From: Cordia subcordata
Taxonomy: Eukaryota > Streptophyta > Magnoliopsida > Boraginales > Cordiaceae
Assembly (NCBI GenBank): GCA_028554755.1
Contig: JAPTOF010000012.1
Location: 1,878,501 to 1,942,500 of the forward strand
DNA length: 64,000 bases
Reading direction: 5' to 3'
The notes beneath the pieces were generated by a model. It was not told the DNA's origin. It saw nothing but the letters and a program-made list of their open reading frames with translations, and ran no database searches. A program made the position numbers and the translations under genes. Positions within the stretch are counted from its first letter, which is position 1, and each line of letters opens with the position of its first letter. Of the stretch, positions 58,501 through 64,000 are shown piece by piece.

Positions 58501-61500
58501 AATGGAAACAGCTGCACATATTTTGATAGAACTAGTCTGAAAGTAATTTCTTGCAGAGATGTCTTAAGGATTAAGAAAAGATCCTTTTTCTATTTTCTTT
58601 TATTGTTTACGTCCTCCATTCCACATGCGTTGTTAAATTAACAGTTTCTTTTAACCTGTTTATATGGTTTTTCTTTTCCTTTTTTGGCTGGTCTCTAATT
58701 TCAGGGCCCAATATGCTGTATTGAAAGAGGAGTGTCGTCTCATGTTTCCCATAATAGGAAGTGGTCGATTTATTACAGCTCCTGTAATAACTGAAGATGG
58801 TGAACCTATACAAGATCCGTTAGTACTTCAAGAGGCAAAAGCAGCTTCCATACCTCTAGATAGTAAGGCTGAAAGCTCCAGTCTTGTGATTCATGTCTGA
58901 CCAAAGATTGAAAAGAAGCTTTCCTTTTCTACATTAGATGCTAATGACTTGCATCTTGCAATGCAGGCATTTTAAATGGTTCTGAGAAAGAAACAGACAA
59001 GAAAATAATTGAATGGAAACTTACTCTACATCAAATAGGTTGGTATCTAAGCCATCAGTCATCTGAAATTGCTTATTCTTCTTGTTAGCAGTTAATATCA
59101 TGAATATTTCTTGCTTCACATGAATAAAACTTGTGATAGTAACTATTTTCTCTCTTGGAATCAGTATTATCACAACAATTGTGGAATGTGTATTTTACCT
59201 CTTGGAATCAGTAATATCATAACAATCGTGGAATGTGTTTTAGTTGAAATTATTCTAGTTTGCAAACTGATTACATTACTTTTCTAGTTGGTGTTTTTCT
59301 GTTTCTATGTTTTAACCTTTCACCCTGATTTTCTTTTTATGCTAGGTCTTGATGTGGCCCGCACTGACAGGACATTATTTTTCTATGAAAAACAAGAAAA
59401 TTTGGCAAAACTTTGGGATATTCTGGCTGTCTACGCTTGGTTTGATATAGATGTTGGCTATGGTCAAGGTTGGTCACGCTATGTGATTTTGAACAGCTCT
59501 TAGTCCTAAGGGTTCACTTCACCTATCTCACTTCTTTATTGTAGTTATCAGTGATTTATGATTTCAGTGTCACGTGAGGTTTTATAATTGCCTGGTTTTG
59601 TTGTTAAAAGTAGCAATACCTGTGTATAAGACGTGATCTTTTGTTTTCTGAAGTAATTTACTCATAGTAGCTGCTTGTCTTCCCACCAACAACAGACTGG
59701 ATCAAGAAGGAAAATGTACATGTCTTTGTTCCATGATATCACATAACCAGCTGCCAATTTGCCTTTATGTATTAACAACTATAGTGTTGCATGTCATTGG
59801 ATTTTTACCCTTCCAGATACCTCTTAAGACTTGATGGACCTTTTACTTTACATACTGTGTGCTCTTAGAACAGTTACTTTAACGCTGTTTCATATCTTTC
59901 AATTCTATTCTTGTTTGAAGTAACATCTTTATGTATTTTCTTTGCAGGAATGAGTGATCTTTGCTCCCCCATGATAATTCTTCTTGATGATGAAGCAGAT
60001 TCGTTTTGGTGCTTTGAACATTTGATGCGCAGATTGGTACTTTCTTCTTCTACTTCCTCTTTGCTATACAATAGTTGCACATGCTTTTGGAGAACACCAT
60101 CATATGAACTATGTGCTGCTGAATAGTTACCCCCCTTTCTTACTTGCGAAGGGTTTTAGGCATGCATCTTGCCTCATGGAGCTTCTGCTTGCTATCTGAA
60201 GCTGAAAAAAGTTCACTACTTTTGGCACTGCTCGCTTTCACAGAATCCTCATTCATGTCAACATATTCTACAAATACACTTGGCGGCAGCTATCTTGCAT
60301 GTTTAATAGATATTGTGGAAAATATATAAAACACAAAATCTAGAGAGAAAATATAAAAGTGCTGAAGATGGTTGGAGCCACCAGCAATGGTGGCTCTAGA
60401 AGCGAAATACTAATGAAGACTATATTGTGAACTGTTAATGTTTTATGAATACAATAGAAGAGCCTATTTGTCGGCATGATAACTTGGTGAGCAAGACTAC
60501 AAGCTAAACTAATAAGGTAACTAGAATTCTAAGGAAACTAGAATAATAAGGAAACCAACTTGATTAATTACCTAATCTAAACTATTGCCTAACTTAATAC
60601 CATAGAATAAGGAAATAACATTAATAACCAAAATATTCTTCAACAGATATGTTTGCTAATTTCATGTTACATGGAAGTTTGCAAGGCCCAGTAGCATTTC
60701 TGTCTTGATAGAGCATCTTATATGCCGGAATGCATTTATTCTTGCAAGGAATTCTTGTCCTTTGTCATCAATTTCTCTCCCAGACTCAAATTATTTATTG
60801 AATTTGCACTAGCCCAGTGGTGGATTTGTTCAGAGAATCATCAATTGCATATTTAGAGCACTCTAGAACATTTCTATACGCAATGAAGTGAATAAATAAA
60901 TTCATGTTGTATCTGATATATGTTTGGCAAGATATTAAGCCTGGAAGCTCCAGGTCATCTTAATACATGGAAGAGCCTAAAATACTACGAAATAGATCAT
61001 TCTAAGTATATATCATTTCCACCATTTCAGACAAGAAATCCTCACGAGACTGCTCTCTTTTTTCAGAATATTTGATTATTATGGTTTAGGAACCTATCAT
61101 GTATCAAATTTTCTTATGCACGATCATCTATTCCTTGATTGTTAAAGAATTTACCTATTCCTCGCATTTCTGTTTGTTGGTGGAAGAATTTTATCGGTTT
61201 TTATATACTCGGTTGTTTGTTTCATTAATTCAATACATCATCTTTCATATTTGTTATGAGCATTGAGTTTCTGTTACTTATGGCATTTGTAATTTTTTGA
61301 AATTTTAAAGCGAGGAAATTTCAGATGCACGGCGAGCTCTGTTGGAGTTGAGATGCAGCTCAGTAGTCTAGCTTCCGTAACTCAAATTATTGATCCCAAA
61401 CTGCACCAACACTTGGGTATCATCTCTGCTTATTGTCTTTGGATTTCTTAATATTTTTTGTTTTCTAGTCTTTCTATATAAATCTTTACTACACCAGTCA

Positions 61501-64000
61501 AAATTGTGATTTTATATATAAAGACAGTCTTGTTTAGTAACTGTATTTATTAAATGGAGCAAGTCCACTATTTACTGTTTTTGTTTGTTTCATATATCTT
61601 CTGTTATTGTCCTAAAGATTGCACTTTGTGCTACTTCCGACTAAAACTTGGAAATTTGCTGATAAGTAATTCTCATTCTTCTGTCTTTCGCTGGTAATTG
61701 AATGGCTTGAAATGAAATGTAGGTGTAAAGAATCCTGGGGTTCCATCCTAAAAACCAATTGATCAATTGGAGGAGTAGCCCAGGATCTTATTAAGTGGTC
61801 TTAGACTTTGTAATTTTTCCATGTGGGAGGAAATGCTCTAACACTCCCCCTCACGTGTAACCTAATTTGATAATTGAAGAGGTCACACGTGGACAAATTA
61901 GAACGTTACACGTGGATGAAGAAGGGTCACACGTGGATAAATATAATTGGCCCATAACCTGGGCTCTGATACCATATTAGAGTTACCACCTCATCTAAAA
62001 GCTTAAGCTTGTAGAGAGGATATTGGTTTATTTATTTATTGTGTTAACATGCCCCCTCACGTGCAGTGTAATTTGTTTAGAGCTTGCACGTGGACAATTT
62101 AATTAAATGGGTGGCGGTAAGGATCGGACCTGTGCCGTTTGGCTTCCAGGCTCTGATACCATGTTAGAGTTACCACCTCATCTAAAAGCTTAAGTTTGTA
62201 GAGAGGATATTGATTTATTTATTTATGTGGGCAACTTTGAGAGCATCAGGTTGAAGCTTGGGGCCCATCAATTTTTACCCACTTTTGGGTTGTGTTTCCA
62301 ATAAAGTTATATTCATGTATTAAAGTTAATCAAGTCACCTGTTTATTACCTTGAACATCTCTTATTACTTTCTTTTGAAAATTTTGAAGCACTATGGAAG
62401 GGCATTTAACTTGTACATTCTGAGATGAGAAATAAGCAGTTTTATTACACTGTATGATGCTCTATTTTGGATGAAATATTGCATTGCGACATGAAGTTTG
62501 CATGTGCTACATATGTGGGGTTTGAAGTGCTTTTGAACCCTTTGCCTTGGCATGTTCTTCGGATGCAATTTTCATTAATATAGTTTACTTAAGAAAATGC
62601 ATTATGAGATGCTTCTCAAGCTTTTTAGTCCTTTTTCTTTAACCCCACTCCCAACCCGATTCCCTGTCTCCTTTGGGATTCAAACCCAGGTCATCACTCT
62701 TGGGGAGATAGTTTTAAACACGTGAGTTACCCTTTGCTTACTTTCTGATCTTCGAATGCAGAAACCTTGGGTGGAGGCAACTATTTCTTCGCTGTCCGTA
62801 TGCTTATGGTTTTGTTTCGTCGAGAATTCTCATTTTGTGATTCATTGTACCTTTGGGAGGTAAAATTATCACTGTATCTGTTATACTCCACTTCTACTTC
62901 TGATTACTATCACATAAGTCATAATCTGTGAAAAATTATATGGCTAGTGTGCATCATGGAATTTTCCATTCTCATTATTAGTTGATCTGGTGTCTCTAAA
63001 TCTCCTTTTTTGCATGGGCGTTGGCCCTATCATAGATGATGTGGGCACTGGAGTATGACGCTGATTTGTTTGCTACATATAAAGACCCTGAGGCTATTGC
63101 TGAAAAATCTGGGGGTTCAAAAGGAAAACCCAAGTCGAAAAGTCAGTATGGAAAATATGAAAGAGAAAACTTGAAGAATGGAGGCCAAGCTCCTCTCCCT
63201 ATTTCAGTTTTCCTTGTAGCTAGCGTCCTGAAAGATAAGAGCTCCAAGTTGTTGACAGAAGCCCGAGGACTGGATGATGTTGTTAAGGTCAGAATTCAAC
63301 AATTAATACATTCACTGCTCTATGAGACTCCAATTTTAGTGTCCATTTCTCCAAAGGTTAATATTGCATACAAAAAACTGAGAATAAGAGTAGGTTGCGG
63401 ATGGCAGCTAAAATTCTGTACCAATTTTATATCTTTGCTCAGAAGTTACATGCTTCTGCTTTCTCTACCGATGTTTTCAGCTCTTACTTTGATGTCATTT
63501 ATGAGTAAAAGTCTTCTGAGTGATGGTAAAAGCTCTACATTCTCAAAACTATTCACTTGATTATCAAATTTTGGAGGGGACTTATTTGGGCAAACCATTA
63601 GAACCATGCATTTGGCAGGTGCATGACTTATCCTGATCGCATCTCTTTCTTTGTTGAAACTCTTTTAGTTCACCAGATGTTTGCCAAATTTTTTATCTTT
63701 TATAACAAATAACAGGAGGAATTATAATGCAGAAACCATGTATAATAGTGCTCCATGTCCCAATTTCATGATGTTTCTCCACTTATTTTCTTCATTGCCT
63801 TGTCTATTACTTATGCATATATCTCAGGTCAGTTAGTCTTTGTCTTTTGTCCAGATTTTGAATGACATGACGGGAAACTTAGATGCCAAAAAGGCTTGCT
63901 CTGGAGCTATGAAACTTCACAAGAAGTATTTAAAAAAGGTACAGTTCACCTTCTATGGTATATTCTTTGAATTTGCAACATCATCTTGAGTGGAGAAATA
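55535..64000 (+). CDS. TBC-domain Rab GTPase-activating protein, Gyp7/TBC1D15 type (runs off the window)
   Basis: Eleven exons are visible: 55535-55630, 56605-56700, 57746-57849, 58705-58862, 58967-59038, 59346-59468, 59948-60036, 61311-61416, 62762-62859, 63036-63287 and 63855-63938, phases consistent, 3' end missing. The start MNMWRDHGAPAESFY matches the usual plant N terminus. The TBC domain opens with GGIHPSIRGEVWEFLLGCYDP, giving the arginine finger (R of IHPSIR). Next come ECRLMFPIIGSGRF and ITEDGEPIQDP, and the glutamine finger DVGYGQGMSDL. It continues FWCFEHLMRRLRGNF, HLETLGGGNYFFAVRMLMVLFRREF and LYLWEMMWA. Such proteins speed GTP hydrolysis by Rab GTPases in vesicle traffic; the Arg and Gln fingers are both present. 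After the domain a Lys/Ser-rich stretch leads to LPISVFLVASVL. Introns hold LTR-derived and SINE-like insertions. Confidence 0.93.
59152..59245. repeat. 47-bp imperfect tandem duplication in a TBC gene intron
   Basis: Units begin CTCTTGGAATCAGT at 59152 and 59199 and differ at a few positions. The repeat lies in intron 5, well away from the splice sites. Confidence 0.85.
61735..62226 (-). mobile_element. Tandem array of miniature LTR modules in TBC intron 8
   Basis: Reading the minus strand: an LTR (62226-62162), a perfect initiator-tRNA primer site TGGTATCAGAGC (62161-62150), about 100 bp of non-coding interior with ACGTGAGGGGGCA, a second LTR starting TGTTAACAC (62049-61975), and a second primer site (61974-61963). 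A second interior then repeats CCACGTGTGAC-type blocks. It ends in a different LTR-like module starting TGTTAGAGCATTTCCTCC near 61843 and running to about 61735. There is no coding capacity. It is the same family as 18021 and 46365. Confidence 0.7.
62640..62735 (-). mobile_element. Possible tRNA-derived SINE fragment
   Basis: On the minus strand a B-box-like GGTTTGAATCCC lies near 62690, preceded by GGTAACTCACGTG near 62730, the order of a Pol III promoter. The element is short, boundaries are uncertain and no tail is clear. Confidence 0.3.

Noticed and set aside
60144..60329. Extra coding exon in the TBC gene
   Set aside because: The reading frame does not join the flanking exons in phase and has no TBC similarity; exon 7 joins 61311 directly.
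61963..62161. GCTCTGATACCA as part of a tRNA gene
   Set aside because: No cloverleaf surrounds it; it is the complement of the initiator-tRNA primer site next to an LTR.

Overview
This window is nuclear DNA of a flowering plant, most likely a eudicot. The evidence is AT-rich sequence, genes split by GT-AG introns, an HD-ZIP IV-type START gene, a VUP-type gene, an early-nodulin-like cupredoxin, and plant-type Mutator, Helitron and miniature LTR elements. The species cannot be named from sequence alone. All exon coordinates below were built by hand from splice sites, reading phase and family conservation.

Layout. 0.6-7.0 kb (minus): START-domain protein of HD-ZIP IV ancestry with no homeodomain. 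8-15.7 kb: repeat-rich intergenic DNA with two MITEs, an LTR remnant and two short Helitrons. 15.8-16.6 kb (plus): VUP1-like gene. 18.0 kb: miniature LTR element. 20.7 kb (minus): tRNA-Gly(CCC). 21.3-27.4 kb (minus): mitochondrial ETF alpha subunit, with a one-base disruption in its last exon. 28-30.6 kb: AT-rich degenerate repeats and a SINE-like element. 30.7-39.4 kb (plus): PDIL5-4-type disulfide isomerase, 15 exons. 39.8-40.9 kb: small element with long inverted ends and short ORFs inside. 41.7-43.1 kb (plus): plant protein of unknown function. 44.2-45.1 kb (minus): early-nodulin-like protein. 46.4-47.0 kb: solo miniature LTR and tandem repeats. 47.2-55.1 kb: a complete but decayed 7.9-kb Mutator-like element. 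55.5 kb to the end (plus): TBC-type Rab GAP, running off the window.

The host genes look like unrelated single-copy housekeeping or developmental genes, with no shared pathway. They act in transcriptional or lipid-linked regulation (START), vascular growth (VUP), mitochondrial electron transfer (ETFA), ER/Golgi folding and trafficking (PDIL5-4), cell surface (ENODL) and membrane traffic (TBC GAP).

The most interesting structure is the Mutator-like element at 47231-55091. It has ~100-bp terminal inverted repeats and an exact 10-bp target duplication. It holds two convergent gene remnants: a MuDR-type transposase and a plant-mobile-domain (PMD/MAIN-like) protein. Beside each terminus is an array of short palindromes built on TCGAACTTCTGAAGTTCGA, upstream of each gene. 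Second in interest are the homeodomain-less START gene with an intact frame, the ETFA frameshift, and a family of miniature LTR elements with a tRNA-iMet primer site seen at several places.
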